Source: Chitinophaga silvisoli (GTDB lineage: Bacteria > Bacteroidota > Bacteroidia > Chitinophagales > Chitinophagaceae). Taken from it: a stretch of 64,000 bases of DNA. The stretch is taken from contig NZ_QTJV01000001.1 of NCBI RefSeq assembly GCF_003412465.1, positions 1,302,001 through 1,366,000 on the forward strand, read 5' to 3'. The notes beneath the pieces were generated by a model. That model was not told the origin of the DNA. It searched no databases and saw nothing but the letters and a program-made list of their open reading frames with translations. Of this stretch, positions 25,805-35,851 are shown in pieces. Numbering within the stretch: the first letter of the stretch is position 1; each line of letters starts with the position of its first letter. The position numbers and the translations under genes are program-made.

Positions 25805-27112
25805 ATGCGCCAGTTTTTTATAATTTTTCTCATCAGCAGTAGTCTTTCAGCAGCAGCCCAGGGTACCTTATCCTTTCGCTCGCTCAATGAAGTCTTTGCC
25901 TATGCTGATGCGCATAGTGTCACATTCAAAAACGCCACCCAGCAGGTGCTGATGAATAAGTATCAAACCCTGGCTGCGAAACTGGATAAGTGGAAAATCA
26001 AGGGCGATGCGAACCTGACAAGCACTGACAATACTAAATTAGGTGTCACCTTTATACCTGCGGAAATTTTCGGTGGCCCTGCCGGTACTTACAGGCAGGT
26101 GACCTTTGGTCAGCAATACGTGACCGCCGCTACTTTCGCTCCCCAGATTGACATCCTCAATCCCTTTGCTATGGCGCAGGTAAGAACTGCCCGTGCCAGC
26201 GAACAGGTCACGAATGCCACTAACCTGCTGAATAAGAAAAGCCTCTATGAAAGTGTAGCAGCAGCTTATTATAATATACTCTCGTATCAATGGCAGATCA
26301 AAGTGACGAAGAATAGCCTTGATAATGCGGATACACTTACCACCATTATGGTGAACAAGCAACAGGAAGGTATAGCCCGCCAGCAGGATGTAAACAATGC
26401 AAAAGCCAATCAGTTGTCTATACAGGATAAACTGCAACAGCTGGAAGTAAACCTGGAAGAGCAGTACAGTAGCCTGAAACTACTCTGCGATATAGATCCG
26501 AATATACCCATCCGTATTGAGGAAGCCGCAGCTCCGGCTAATTTCGATGCCAGTCTTACTGCTACGGGCTACCTGACACAGTTACAATCCGAGTGGCAGA
26601 TGAAATTCCAGGAAGCAGACCTCCGTGCCAATAAACGTTGGTTTATGCCAACGGTCATGCTCTTCAGCAGCCTGGGATGGCAGCAGAATACCAACAACCA
26701 TCCTTTCGATGGCAGCAGATGGATCAATAGTAACTATGTAGGTGTAAAACTGGTCATCCCTATCTTCCCGGATGTGGGCAAGGTTGCTGCCGTGCGCTAT
26801 GATCGTATCAATCTCGCTGTGGCAAAAAACAATTTTGAGCATGCAGCGCGCCAGGATAGTGTGAACAATCAGCAATTGCAGCTGGAGTACCAGAAGGCTT
26901 TCAAAAGTGCCCGTCTGGCAGGTGAAATAGCCGCTTTAAAGGAAGATTCTTACTACAAGAACCTGAATATCTATAAAGAAGGGATTCTCTCTGCTACTGA
27001 CCTTTTTACCGCCTTTAACGACTGGCTGAATAACAGTCTGAATGCCGTGGCCCAACAGGCCGGCAGCGACTATGCAAAATCCAAGATCATGATTAATAAT
27101 ATTGTCAAATGA
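25805..27112 (+). CDS. TolC-like outer-membrane efflux protein
   Basis: A 435-residue outer-membrane channel of the TolC/OEP family. The signal peptide ends at about AAAQ (residue 19). Two similar halves of long helices follow (ATNLLNKKSLYESVAAAYYN, SIQDKLQQLEVNLEEQY; later ARQDSVNNQQLQLEYQKAFK). It overlaps the next gene by 4 bases and would form the outer-membrane end of a tripartite exporter with the adaptor, permease and ATPase encoded downstream. Confidence 0.9.
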   Translation: MRQFFIIFLISSSLSAAAQGTLSFRSLNEVFAYADAHSVTFKNATQQVLMNKYQTLAAKLDKWKIKGDANLTSTDNTKLGVTFIPAEIFGGPAGTYRQVTFGQQYVTAATFAPQIDILNPFAMAQVRTARASEQVTNATNLLNKKSLYESVAAAYYNILSYQWQIKVTKNSLDNADTLTTIMVNKQQEGIARQQDVNNAKANQLSIQDKLQQLEVNLEEQYSSLKLLCDIDPNIPIRIEEAAAPANFDASLTATGYLTQLQSEWQMKFQEADLRANKRWFMPTVMLFSSLGWQQNTNNHPFDGSRWINSNYVGVKLVIPIFPDVGKVAAVRYDRINLAVAKNNFEHAARQDSVNNQQLQLEYQKAFKSARLAGEIAALKEDSYYKNLNIYKEGILSATDLFTAFNDWLNNSLNAVAQQAGSDYAKSKIMINNIVK

Positions 27113-28203
27113 ACATACAGCAAACTATTGGGATCCTCTCTGCATGCCTGATCTTCTCTGCCTGTGGTCAGAAAACCGCCCCTGTCAAACCGGAACGCAA
27201 AGATCTGACTGAAATGGTCTTTGCTTCTGGCGTGCTGGAAGCCGATGATCAGAATAACCTCACTGCACAAACAGATGGTTATCTTATCAAACTGGATTTT
27301 AAAGAAGGGGACCAGGTGAATGCCGGTCAGCTACTGGCTGTCATTGACAATAGCCAGAACATCATTAACGCGCAAAGTGCAGGCACCCTTCACAACATTG
27401 CAAGAGAAAATACCCTGCCTTCTGCACCTGCCCTGCAGCAAATCAGTGCAAACATCACTGCTGCCAAAGAAAAGCTGCGCCTGGATCAGTTGCAGGCCGA
27501 CAGGTACAAGCGCCTGATGGAAAGCAACAGCGTATCTAAACTGGAATATGAAAATACCCAGTTGACCCTGGCTACCTCACAGGCTAACCTGAAAGCCCTG
27601 GAAGATCAGTATAACACCCAATTAGTTGCCGCCAGACAACAGGAAGTAACACAACGTTCCATGAGTGAAGTGAACCGGGTAATCAAAGAACAAAACCAGA
27701 TCAAAGCAGTCATCAGCGGACAGATCTACGAAAAGAAGAAGCAACTGGGCGATTATGTACGTAAAGGCGATGTCATCGCTGTCATAGCCAATCCTCAACT
27801 GATCTACGCCCGCCTGAATGTGGATGAAACCAATATGGCAAGGGTAAAGGTAGGAGAGGAAGCCGTCATCCAGCTGAATACAAACAAAGAACATACTTAT
27901 AAGGGCACTGTACATGAGATCCTGCCTTCTTTTGAATCTGCCAGTCAGTCTTTTATTGTAAAAGCATATTTCACAGATAGCCTTGATTTCAGGATTATAG
28001 GTACACAACTGGAAGCCAACATCATCGTTGGCGAAAAGAAAAATGCACTGGTGATACCGCGTAGCTTTCTATCTTATGGCAACAAGGTAACAATCAAAGG
28101 CAAGGGGCCTGTAGTCATTCAAACGGGTATCATATCCAATGACTGGGTAGAAGTGAAAGGGGGCCTGACAGAAAATGACGAACTGGTACCTGAAAAAAAA
28201 TAA
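27109..28203 (+). CDS. HlyD/MacA-type membrane-fusion lipoprotein
   Basis: A 364-residue periplasmic adaptor. The signal has a lipobox (IFSAC, Cys at about 19), so the protein is probably lipid-anchored. It contains the split biotinyl-lipoyl domain (DGYLIKLDFKEGDQVNAGQL early; IYEKKKQLGDYVRKGDVIAV late), separated by a helical hairpin (KLRLDQLQADRYKRLMESNS), and then the beta-barrel domain. It joins the TolC-like channel to the inner-membrane permease. It starts within the previous stop (ATGA) and ends 3 bases before the permease ATG. Confidence 0.92.
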   Translation: MNIQQTIGILSACLIFSACGQKTAPVKPERKDLTEMVFASGVLEADDQNNLTAQTDGYLIKLDFKEGDQVNAGQLLAVIDNSQNIINAQSAGTLHNIARENTLPSAPALQQISANITAAKEKLRLDQLQADRYKRLMESNSVSKLEYENTQLTLATSQANLKALEDQYNTQLVAARQQEVTQRSMSEVNRVIKEQNQIKAVISGQIYEKKKQLGDYVRKGDVIAVIANPQLIYARLNVDETNMARVKVGEEAVIQLNTNKEHTYKGTVHEILPSFESASQSFIVKAYFTDSLDFRIIGTQLEANIIVGEKKNALVIPRSFLSYGNKVTIKGKGPVVIQTGIISNDWVEVKGGLTENDELVPEKK

Positions 28204-28206
28204 GTG

Positions 28207-29445
28207 ATGAGATACCGTCATAATATCAATTCCGAAATCTCCATGACTTACATCGTCACCAAGAAAAAGCTGACCCTGGTGGCGGCATTGGGGGTGACGA
28301 TCGGGATTGCCATTTACATCTTTATGAACTCGATGATGGTCGGCTTTGACAAGAAATCGACAGAGCTGGTATTCAGAAGTACAGCGCACATCAGGGTATA
28401 TAAGGATGAGGTAATGAGCCTGCCCTTATTGCCGGCAAAAGGTAAAAATGTGCCAGTCATCATCAACCCAAGTGTAGTACCGGAAAGTGATAAGATTGTG
28501 GACCCGGAGAGAATTATCTCCCTGTTGCGGCAGCAACCGGATGTAACCCTGGTGACCCCGCAGGTGACTTCCAGCGTATTTTACAATAATGGCAAATCGC
28601 AGATCACAGGTAGCTCATACGGTGTGAGGATTGCCGAGGCTGATAAGATGTTCAATATTGCCGCTACGGTGGTAGAAGGCTCTCTCCAGGACCTGAAGAA
28701 TACTCCCAATGGCATTCTGTTAGGGGTAGGGGTAGCGGCCAAAATGAGTGTACGGCCGGGGGATAATATCAGCATCACCTCTTCCCGGAATGTTACCAGG
28801 GTCATGAAGGTAGTCGGGCTCTTTCAGTCCAACAATTCCCAGATTGATAAGACGAAGTCATACATTAATATCAGTGCTGCCCAGCAACTCCAGCAGGAGG
28901 GGCCTGACTATGTAAGCGATATCAATATTTCCGTTACAAACCCGGACAATGCGCCCAATTATTCAGCGAAATTTTCTGACCTGACCGGGTACAAGGCGGA
29001 GGACTGGAAAGCGGCCAATGCCACGCTGGTAGCAGCTGGCAATATGCGCCGGATCATGATCACCGTGATTGCCCTGTCCATACTGCTGGTAGCCGGTTTT
29101 GGGATCTACAATATCCTGAATATGACTATCTCTCAGAAAATCAATGATATAGCCATTCTTAAAGCCATGGGCTTCAGGGGCCGCGATGTGGTCCGGATTT
29201 TTGTGCAGCAGGCAATGATTATAGGTATGATCGGGATCCTGCTCGGCGTAATATTGGCAGCACTGCTGGTTTTCCAGCTATCCAGGACCTATGTGGGCGG
29301 GGATATTGGTTATTTTCCTATTCGTTTTGAATGGTCTGTGTTCTTCAGGGGACTTCTATTCGGACTGATTGTTACCCTGGGTGCGGGGTATATTCCTGCA
29401 AAGAAGGCGGCAAACGTAGACCCGGTATCAATTTTCAGGCGGTAA
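28207..29445 (+). CDS. ABC transporter permease, MacB/FtsX type
   Basis: A 412-residue permease with one N-terminal transmembrane helix (LTLVAALGVTIGIAIYIFMN), a large periplasmic MacB-PCD-like domain and three C-terminal helices with the FtsX signature (ISQKINDIAILKAMGFRGRD, then AKKAANVDPVSIFRR). Unlike MacB it has no fused ATPase; that subunit comes from the next gene. MacB-type systems use ATP to drive a periplasmic pump that expels toxins, peptides or lipoproteins through TolC. I chose ATG 28207; a GTG one codon upstream is less likely. Confidence 0.93.
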   Translation: MRYRHNINSEISMTYIVTKKKLTLVAALGVTIGIAIYIFMNSMMVGFDKKSTELVFRSTAHIRVYKDEVMSLPLLPAKGKNVPVIINPSVVPESDKIVDPERIISLLRQQPDVTLVTPQVTSSVFYNNGKSQITGSSYGVRIAEADKMFNIAATVVEGSLQDLKNTPNGILLGVGVAAKMSVRPGDNISITSSRNVTRVMKVVGLFQSNNSQIDKTKSYINISAAQQLQQEGPDYVSDINISVTNPDNAPNYSAKFSDLTGYKAEDWKAANATLVAAGNMRRIMITVIALSILLVAGFGIYNILNMTISQKINDIAILKAMGFRGRDVVRIFVQQAMIIGMIGILLGVILAALLVFQLSRTYVGGDIGYFPIRFEWSVFFRGLLFGLIVTLGAGYIPAKKAANVDPVSIFRR

Positions 29446-29456
29446 AAATTACGACT

Positions 29457-30158
29457 ATGCAAAGAGAGCTCATGCTGGAAGCGGAAAAGATCGGAAAGTA
29501 TTTCTACGACCCGATAAAATTTAAAGTACTGAATGATATTTCTTTTAAAGTTTATAGAGGAGAATTTGTAACATTGGTGGGTAAATCAGGGAGTGGGAAA
29601 TCCACTTTACTGTATATTTTGAGCACAATGGATACTGATTATGAGGGGAAACTGAATATCCATGGGCAGGTAACCACCGGGCAAAAACAGAACTCGCTGG
29701 CTGCCCTGCGGAATGAGAAGATTGGATTTGTATTTCAGTTCCATTATCTTTTACCCGAATTTAGCTGTCTGAAGAACGTAATGATCCCGGCATTGCGACT
29801 GGGAAAATATTCCAGGCAGGAAATAGAAGAGAGGGCTTACCAGAAACTGACCTTGTTGGGATTACAGGATCAGGCATTAAAGCCGGCCTCCAAACTATCC
29901 GGAGGTCAGCAACAAAGGGTCGCTATTGCCAGGGCCCTTATCAATGATCCCCTGATCATAATGGGAGATGAGCCGACAGGAAACCTTGATTCAAAGAATT
30001 CACAGATCGTATTTGATACATTTAAACAACTGGCGCACGAATATAACCAGACGATCATAGCAGTGACGCATGACAATGATTTCGCCGAACGCTCTGACCG
30101 TACAATTGAAATGCAGGATGGTGTAATTGTTTCTACCGCTAAAGAGTTTGGGAAATAG
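29457..30158 (+). CDS. ABC transporter ATP-binding protein (MacB/LolD-like)
   Basis: A 233-residue ATPase that powers the preceding permease. Walker A is GKSGSGKS, the Q-loop is GFVFQFHYLLPEF, the signature is LSGGQQQR, Walker B is PLIIMGDEPTGNLD and the switch histidine is in VTHDND. ATG 29457 is chosen because it lies 11 bases after the permease stop; the longer frame runs back into the permease gene. The subfamily is the one that serves lipoprotein release and MacAB-type export. Confidence 0.94.
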   Translation: MQRELMLEAEKIGKYFYDPIKFKVLNDISFKVYRGEFVTLVGKSGSGKSTLLYILSTMDTDYEGKLNIHGQVTTGQKQNSLAALRNEKIGFVFQFHYLLPEFSCLKNVMIPALRLGKYSRQEIEERAYQKLTLLGLQDQALKPASKLSGGQQQRVAIARALINDPLIIMGDEPTGNLDSKNSQIVFDTFKQLAHEYNQTIIAVTHDNDFAERSDRTIEMQDGVIVSTAKEFGK

Positions 30159-30233
30159 GAGCTGCAACAGGATGCCTTCTAAAAATAAAACCCGATAGGT
30201 GGTGCTGCCGGACGCGGTAGTACTGCCACAACA

Positions 30234-32561
30234 ATGAGTATGAGTAAGTCTCTTATCATTGCCTGCTGCCTGTTATTGTCATGTTTGGGAGTGGTGGCGC
30301 AGGCAAAGTTTACTATCAGCGGAACCATCAGATCAAAGAAGACCGGGGAAACTATTATTGGTGCTACTGTGCACGTAGCGGGTCAATCTATCGGTACTGT
30401 CAGCAATGAGTACGGTTTTTATTCCCTCACCCTGCCCGAAGGTACCTATACCATAGAGTTCAGTACTGTGGGCCTGCAACCGGTGCAGAAACAGATTGTA
30501 TTGACAGCCCCTATGACCAGGGATATTGCCCTGGACGATGCGGCGCAATCATTGAAATCTGTAACGATTACTGCGAATGCCAGGCAACGTAATCTAAGTA
30601 CACCCCAGATGGGCATGGAACAGCTGACAACGAAGGAAATGAAGAATGTGCCTGTACTTCTGGGGGAAAAGGACGTATTGAAAACAATCCAGTTACTGCC
30701 AGGTATTAAATCTGCCGGCGATGGCAACAGTGGTTTCTATGTACGGGGTGGAGCGGCGGACCAGAACCTCATTTTGCTGGATGAAGCACCAGTGTATAAT
30801 GCTTCCCATCTGTTCGGTTTCTTTTCTACATTCAATTCTGATGCCATCAAGGATTTGACGGTATACAAGGGAGGCATGCCCGCTCAATATGGTGGCAGGC
30901 TGTCTTCCGTTCTGGATATTAAGATGAATGACGGCAATAACCAGGATTATAATGTAAGTGGTGGTATCGGCCTGATCTCTTCCAAAGTAAATATTGAGGG
31001 CCCTTTGCAAAAGGATAAATCTTCTTTCCTTGTATCTGCCAGGAGAACCTATGTGGACCTCTTCCTGCGTTTATCAAATGACTCATCTATCAGGAATAAC
31101 ACCCTGTATTTTTATGACCTAAACGCCAAGCTGAATTATCAGCTGGGCAAGCGGGACCGCTTGTTTGCCTCCGGGTATTTTGGGGCGGACAATCTTGTAG
31201 TGGGTAATAACTTTGGGTTGAAATGGGGGAATGGAACGGGTACCCTCAGGTGGAACCATATCTTTAGCAGTAAGATGTTTTCAAACACTTCCCTGATCTT
31301 TAGTAATTACGATTATAAAATCAATGTGAAGAGTGGCGCAAACGATGTGAATATCTTCTCCCAGATCCGCGACTGGAACCTGAAGGAAGAATTACAGTAT
31401 TATGTCAGCCAGCGGCATAACCTGCGTATTGGTTTCAACACTATTTATCATACCATGCGCCCGGGAGAAATCACTTCTTCCCAGTTATCTAATTTCAATT
31501 CATCGAAGTTGCAGCAGCGCTATTCATGGGAGAATGCAGTGTATGTATCAGATGTATGGAAAGCGACAGACAAACTGGACCTGTCTTATGGTGCCCGCCT
31601 CACCGCATTCAGTATCCTGGGTGCCGGTGACTTTTTTAATATAGATAAGGATGGGAATATCCTGGATACCCTGCATTATAAAAGTGGTGAGTTTGTGAAG
31701 ACCTATATCAACCTTGAGCCCCGCCTCGCAGTGAGTTATAAACTCACAGGCATCTCCTCGGTAAAAGCTTCTTATGCCCGGAATGTGCAGAACCTGCACC
31801 TGATATCTAATAGTACATCGTCAAGTCCTACGGACCGCTGGGTAGCGAATACAAATATTATCAGGCCGGAAATCTCCGATCAGGTATCATTGGGCTATTA
31901 TAAAAACATAGCAGGGAATAAATATGAGCTGACAGTAGAAACATACTATAAGACCATGCAGCACCAGATTGACTACAGGGATGGGGCAGATGTGCTGAAT
32001 AATGATGCGATAGAAACACAATTGCTTTTTGGAAAAGGCCGTGCATATGGCATAGAGTGGTTGATGAAAAAGAAAGCAGGCAGATTTTCAGGTTGGGTAA
32101 GTTATACCTTATCAAAAACAGAAAGGAAGATAGATGGAATAAATGAAGGGAAATGGTATAATGCCCGCCAGGACAGGACCCATGATATAGCAGTAGTGGG
32201 CATGTACCAGTTGAATGAGAAATGGTCCCTGAGTGCAAGCTGGGTATATTATACAGGAGATGCTGTCACCTTTCCCAGTGGAAAATACATGATTAACAAT
32301 ACGGTGTATTATTACTATACAGAGCGGAATGGCTATCGCATGCCGGCTTATCATAGGCTGGATCTGGGGGCGACAAAGCAGTTGCGGAAAAGGGGCCGCT
32401 ATTCATCAGAATTGTCATTTAGTTTGTATAATGCGTATGGCAGGGAAAATGCGTATACCATTACATTCAGGCAGAATAAGGATGACATGAATAAGACGGA
32501 GGCTGTAAGAACCTCACTGTTTAGGTTCGTACCTTCTATTTCATACAACTTTAAATTCTAA
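30234..32561 (+). CDS. TonB-dependent receptor with carboxypeptidase-regulatory-like domain
   Basis: A 775-residue outer-membrane receptor. A signal peptide (to about VVAQ) is followed by a CarboxypepD_reg-like domain (FTISGTIRSKKTGETIIGAT), a plug (DVLKTIQLLPGIKSAGDGNS, then FYVRGGAADQNLILLDEAPV) and a beta-barrel ending in YNFKF. It is the FhuE/outer-membrane-receptor type rather than SusC. It lies 75 bases after the ATPase gene on the same strand and only 5 bases before the DUF4249 gene. Receptors of this kind next to DUF4249 lipoproteins are a recurrent pair in Bacteroidota; the ligand is unknown. Confidence 0.92.
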   Translation: MSMSKSLIIACCLLLSCLGVVAQAKFTISGTIRSKKTGETIIGATVHVAGQSIGTVSNEYGFYSLTLPEGTYTIEFSTVGLQPVQKQIVLTAPMTRDIALDDAAQSLKSVTITANARQRNLSTPQMGMEQLTTKEMKNVPVLLGEKDVLKTIQLLPGIKSAGDGNSGFYVRGGAADQNLILLDEAPVYNASHLFGFFSTFNSDAIKDLTVYKGGMPAQYGGRLSSVLDIKMNDGNNQDYNVSGGIGLISSKVNIEGPLQKDKSSFLVSARRTYVDLFLRLSNDSSIRNNTLYFYDLNAKLNYQLGKRDRLFASGYFGADNLVVGNNFGLKWGNGTGTLRWNHIFSSKMFSNTSLIFSNYDYKINVKSGANDVNIFSQIRDWNLKEELQYYVSQRHNLRIGFNTIYHTMRPGEITSSQLSNFNSSKLQQRYSWENAVYVSDVWKATDKLDLSYGARLTAFSILGAGDFFNIDKDGNILDTLHYKSGEFVKTYINLEPRLAVSYKLTGISSVKASYARNVQNLHLISNSTSSSPTDRWVANTNIIRPEISDQVSLGYYKNIAGNKYELTVETYYKTMQHQIDYRDGADVLNNDAIETQLLFGKGRAYGIEWLMKKKAGRFSGWVSYTLSKTERKIDGINEGKWYNARQDRTHDIAVVGMYQLNEKWSLSASWVYYTGDAVTFPSGKYMINNTVYYYYTERNGYRMPAYHRLDLGATKQLRKRGRYSSELSFSLYNAYGRENAYTITFRQNKDDMNKTEAVRTSLFRFVPSISYNFKF

Positions 32562-32566
32562 TGTAA

Positions 32567-33376
32567 ATGAAGCAGTTGTTGTATATCGTGATAATAATTT
32601 CCTGTTTTTGCGCCTGCCAGAAGGTGATAGATATTAATTTGAATACGGCGGACAAAAAGTATGTGGTGGAGGGCTATGTTACAGATGCTGTGAATGGCGT
32701 GAGGGTGAGCATTTCCCAGACGATGAATATTGATGATGAAAATTCCTTTGAAGGTATAAGTGGCGCGACGGTGAAAATTATAGCGGATGGTGCGACTGAA
32801 TATGTATTGACCGAATCTTCCGCCAGTAAGGGAGTGTATACTACCACGGGTTTTAAAGGGATGATAGGGCATACTTATAGTATGTATGTGCAGGTAGGTA
32901 CGGACACGTTCAGGGCGGAGTCTACGATGCCGCATGAGGTGTATTTTGATAGCCTGGCATTGCAGGACAGGGTTGTGTTTGGGAAAACGAGGAGAGTGCC
33001 GGCAGTGTATTATACGGATCCGGAGGGAAAGGGTAATTCATATCATTTTATAGAGTGGCGAAACAAGTTAAAGGAGGGGACGATTTTTGTAAGGAATGAT
33101 GATAATACAGATGGAAGGAATTTGAGTATACAACTGGTATCGTTTAGTAGTGATAGTGATGACGACAGTAAGCAGATAAAGACAGGCGATACCATAAGTA
33201 TAGAGATGCAATGTATAGATGCTGCGGTGTATAAGTACTGGTACAGCCTGGATGCAGGAGCTACCGGAGAGGGAGGGAGTGCTACGCCGGCCAATCCGGT
33301 GACGAATATAAAAGGGGGGGCATTAGGGTATTTTAGTGCACATAGTGTGCAGACAAGGACGATTATTGCGGATTAA
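32567..33376 (+). CDS. DUF4249 lipoprotein
   Basis: A 269-residue lipoprotein (lipobox CFCAC, Cys at about 17) of the DUF4249 type, with beta-rich sequence (KYVVEGYVTDAVNGVRVSIS, then GATVKIIADGATEYVL). It follows the TonB receptor by 5 bases and is presumably its surface or periplasmic partner. The tail is low in hydrophobic content (DSDDDSKQI, GGSATPANP). The role is unknown. Confidence 0.88.
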   Translation: MKQLLYIVIIISCFCACQKVIDINLNTADKKYVVEGYVTDAVNGVRVSISQTMNIDDENSFEGISGATVKIIADGATEYVLTESSASKGVYTTTGFKGMIGHTYSMYVQVGTDTFRAESTMPHEVYFDSLALQDRVVFGKTRRVPAVYYTDPEGKGNSYHFIEWRNKLKEGTIFVRNDDNTDGRNLSIQLVSFSSDSDDDSKQIKTGDTISIEMQCIDAAVYKYWYSLDAGATGEGGSATPANPVTNIKGGALGYFSAHSVQTRTIIAD

Positions 33377-33384
33377 TAATAGTA

Positions 33385-33404
33385 GCCGTCACTAAAGTGA
33401 CGGC
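33385..33404 (+). terminator. Hairpin after the DUF4249 gene
   Basis: Arms GCCGTCAC (33385-33392) and GTGACGGC (33397-33404) with a TAAA loop, 8 bases after the stop codon. No long T-run follows. Confidence 0.65.
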
Positions 33405-33479
33405 ATTAAATCAATAAATAACCCTAAAAACTACCATTTTTAACATGACTTTTATCATCCTCCCGTAATGTAGATTTAG

Positions 33480-33487
33480 TAGCTTTG
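33480..33487 (+). promoter_or_regulatory. -7 promoter element of cydAB
   Basis: TAGCTTTG (TAnnTTTG), 24 bases before ATG 33512. Confidence 0.55.
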
Positions 33488-33511
33488 ACCCCGTAATAAT
33501 TCATCGCGCCA

Positions 33512-34834
33512 ATGAACGATTTTCTAGCAGCCAGATCACAAATGGCTTTATCGTTAGGTTTTCATATTGTCTTCTCCTGTATAGGCATGGTCATGCCATT
33601 TTTTATGGCCGTCGCTCACTTCCTTTATATCCGAACTGGCAATGATATCTATAAAAACATCACCCGTGCCTGGAGCAAGGGCGTAGCTATCTTTTTTGCT
33701 ACCGGGGCGGTATCCGGCACTGTATTGTCATTTGAACTCGGTCTTCTGTGGCCTGAATTCATGAAGCATGCAGGACCTATCTTCGGGATGCCCTTTTCAC
33801 TGGAAGGTACAGCCTTCTTCATCGAGGCAATCGCCCTGGGCTTCTTCCTTTATGGCTGGGGGCGCTTTAACCAGTGGTTCCACTGGATTACCGGTGTCGT
33901 AGTAGGTATCAGTGGTCTTGTATCCGGGATCCTGGTAGTAGCAGCCAATGCCTGGATGAACAGTCCTGCCGGATTTGATTTCGTGAACGGTCAATACCTG
34001 AATATAGATCCAATCAAAGCCATGTTCAACGATGCCTGGTTTTCCCAGGCCCTGCACATGTGTATTGCTGCATTTGCTGCTACGGGTTTTGCAGTAGCCG
34101 GCATTCATGCGCTCATGATCTTAAGAAGAAGGAACATCGCTTTTCATACTACTGCGTTCAGGATCCCAGCATTATTTGCCTGTATAGCAGCAGTATTACA
34201 GCCCCTGAGTGGGGATATCTCGGCAAAGGACGTAGCCCGCAGACAACCTGCAAAGCTGGCAGCCATGGAAGCACATTTTAAGACCGAAGCAGCGTCTCCT
34301 TTAGTCATAGGAGGGATCCCCGACCCGGTGGCAAAAGAAGTGAAATACGGGGTGGAAATACCCGGTTTACTGAGCTTCATGGTTTATAGTGATTTTCATA
34401 CACCTGTGAAAGGTCTGGATCAGATCCCTGAAAATGACCAGCCACCGGTGGCCATCACCCATTATGCCTTCCAGATCATGGTCGGCCTGGGAATGATCAT
34501 GCTGGGCATAGCACTCTGTTATTTCGTTGCCCTTATCAGGAAAAAGAGCTGGCTCCGGATGCCCTGGCTGCTAAGGTTATTCGTGATTGCCACGCCGATG
34601 GGATTCATTGCAGTGGAAGCCGGATGGACTGTAACGGAAGTAGGCCGGCAACCCTGGATTATCAATGGGGTAATGCGCACAGCGGATGCCGTGACACCAA
34701 TGCCGGGCATCGCTTATTCTTTCTACATCTTTACAGCAGTGTATATATCATTGTCACTGATCGTGACATTCCTGTTGTACAGGCAGATCCGTATGGTACC
34801 TGAGATTTATGATATTCAAACTCCTTCATTATGA
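33512..34834 (+). CDS. cydA: Cytochrome bd ubiquinol/menaquinol oxidase subunit I
   Basis: A 440-residue inner-membrane subunit that holds the hemes and oxidises the quinol, reducing O2 to water with high affinity. Nine or so transmembrane helices are visible. His18 (ALSLGFHIVFSC) and His about 186 (SQALHMC) are the expected heme ligands; the conserved glutamates lie in FSLEGTAFFIEA; the quinol site segment is GRQPWIINGVMRT. The Q-loop is of the short type (AMEAHFKTEA, then GVEIPGLLSFMVYSDFHTPV). The stop overlaps the start of cydB (ATGA). Confidence 0.96.
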   Translation: MNDFLAARSQMALSLGFHIVFSCIGMVMPFFMAVAHFLYIRTGNDIYKNITRAWSKGVAIFFATGAVSGTVLSFELGLLWPEFMKHAGPIFGMPFSLEGTAFFIEAIALGFFLYGWGRFNQWFHWITGVVVGISGLVSGILVVAANAWMNSPAGFDFVNGQYLNIDPIKAMFNDAWFSQALHMCIAAFAATGFAVAGIHALMILRRRNIAFHTTAFRIPALFACIAAVLQPLSGDISAKDVARRQPAKLAAMEAHFKTEAASPLVIGGIPDPVAKEVKYGVEIPGLLSFMVYSDFHTPVKGLDQIPENDQPPVAITHYAFQIMVGLGMIMLGIALCYFVALIRKKSWLRMPWLLRLFVIATPMGFIAVEAGWTVTEVGRQPWIINGVMRTADAVTPMPGIAYSFYIFTAVYISLSLIVTFLLYRQIRMVPEIYDIQTPSL

Positions 34835-35847
34835 TATTTGTAGTAATGGCTTATTTATGGGCTGCCATCCTGTTGTATATATTGTTAGGAGGAGCTGATT
34901 TCGGTGCAGGGATCATAGAACTGTTTACATCAGAAAAGAACAAGGCATATACCCGCAATACCATGTACCAGGCCATCGGGCCTATCTGGGAAGCCAACCA
35001 TATGTGGCTGATCATTGCCATCGTGGTATTGTTTGTGGGATTTCCGGAAATCTATACGACTGTATCTACACATTTGCATATACCATTGGTCATAATGCTG
35101 TTTGGTATTATTGCCCGTGGTACCGCCTTTACTTTCCGGCACTATGATGCGGTGAAAGATAACATGCAAAAGGTGTATAACCGCATCTTTGTCTACTCCA
35201 GTTTCGTTACACCGTTCTTTTTGGGTGTAATAGCAGGCAGTGCGGTATCTGGCAGAATAGATCCGGATGCAAATGATTTTCTCAATGCATATGTCTATCC
35301 CTGGCTGAACTGGTTTTCAGTAACAGTCGGATTTTTCACCGTAGCGATCTGCGGTTACCTTGCTGCTATTTTCATCATAGGGGAAACGAATGACGACAAC
35401 AGCCGTGTAAGATTTATCAGGAAGGCCAAGCAAATGAACCTGGCGGCAGCAGTATTCGGGGCATTGGTATTCTGGGCGGCACATGCAGAAGGTATTCCTT
35501 TGGATAAATGGATGTTTGATAATCCTATTGGTATCATTGCAATTATTGCGGCAGTAGTATCACTTGGAATGTTATGGTACCTGCTCCTGAAAAAGGGAAA
35601 AATAATAATCATCCGTGTGCTGGCCGGTTTTCAGGTAACGATGATCCTGTTGGCAATTACGATCCGGCATTATCCAAATATTGTGATCCTGAAAGGTGGC
35701 AGGTATTTGTCATTGCTGGAGCATGCCGGGCAGGAGAAAACGATTCATTCACTGGCCATGGCGTTATTATTGGGTAGCATATTGATTTTGCCGGCTTTAT
35801 TTTATTTGTTGTATAGTTTCAGGAGGAGTGATGTGGCAGAACATTAA
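34831..35847 (+). CDS. cydB: Cytochrome bd oxidase subunit II
   Basis: A 338-residue membrane subunit with about nine helices, starting MIFVVMAYLWAAILLYILLG, then GADFGAGIIEL and AIGPIWEANHMWLI, which are CydB signatures. It overlaps cydA by 4 bases and is followed by a strong terminator, so cydAB form a two-gene operon. No small CydX-type open frame was seen after it. Confidence 0.96.
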   Translation: MIFVVMAYLWAAILLYILLGGADFGAGIIELFTSEKNKAYTRNTMYQAIGPIWEANHMWLIIAIVVLFVGFPEIYTTVSTHLHIPLVIMLFGIIARGTAFTFRHYDAVKDNMQKVYNRIFVYSSFVTPFFLGVIAGSAVSGRIDPDANDFLNAYVYPWLNWFSVTVGFFTVAICGYLAAIFIIGETNDDNSRVRFIRKAKQMNLAAAVFGALVFWAAHAEGIPLDKWMFDNPIGIIAIIAAVVSLGMLWYLLLKKGKIIIIRVLAGFQVTMILLAITIRHYPNIVILKGGRYLSLLEHAGQEKTIHSLAMALLLGSILILPALFYLLYSFRRSDVAEH

Positions 35848-35851
35848 AAAG

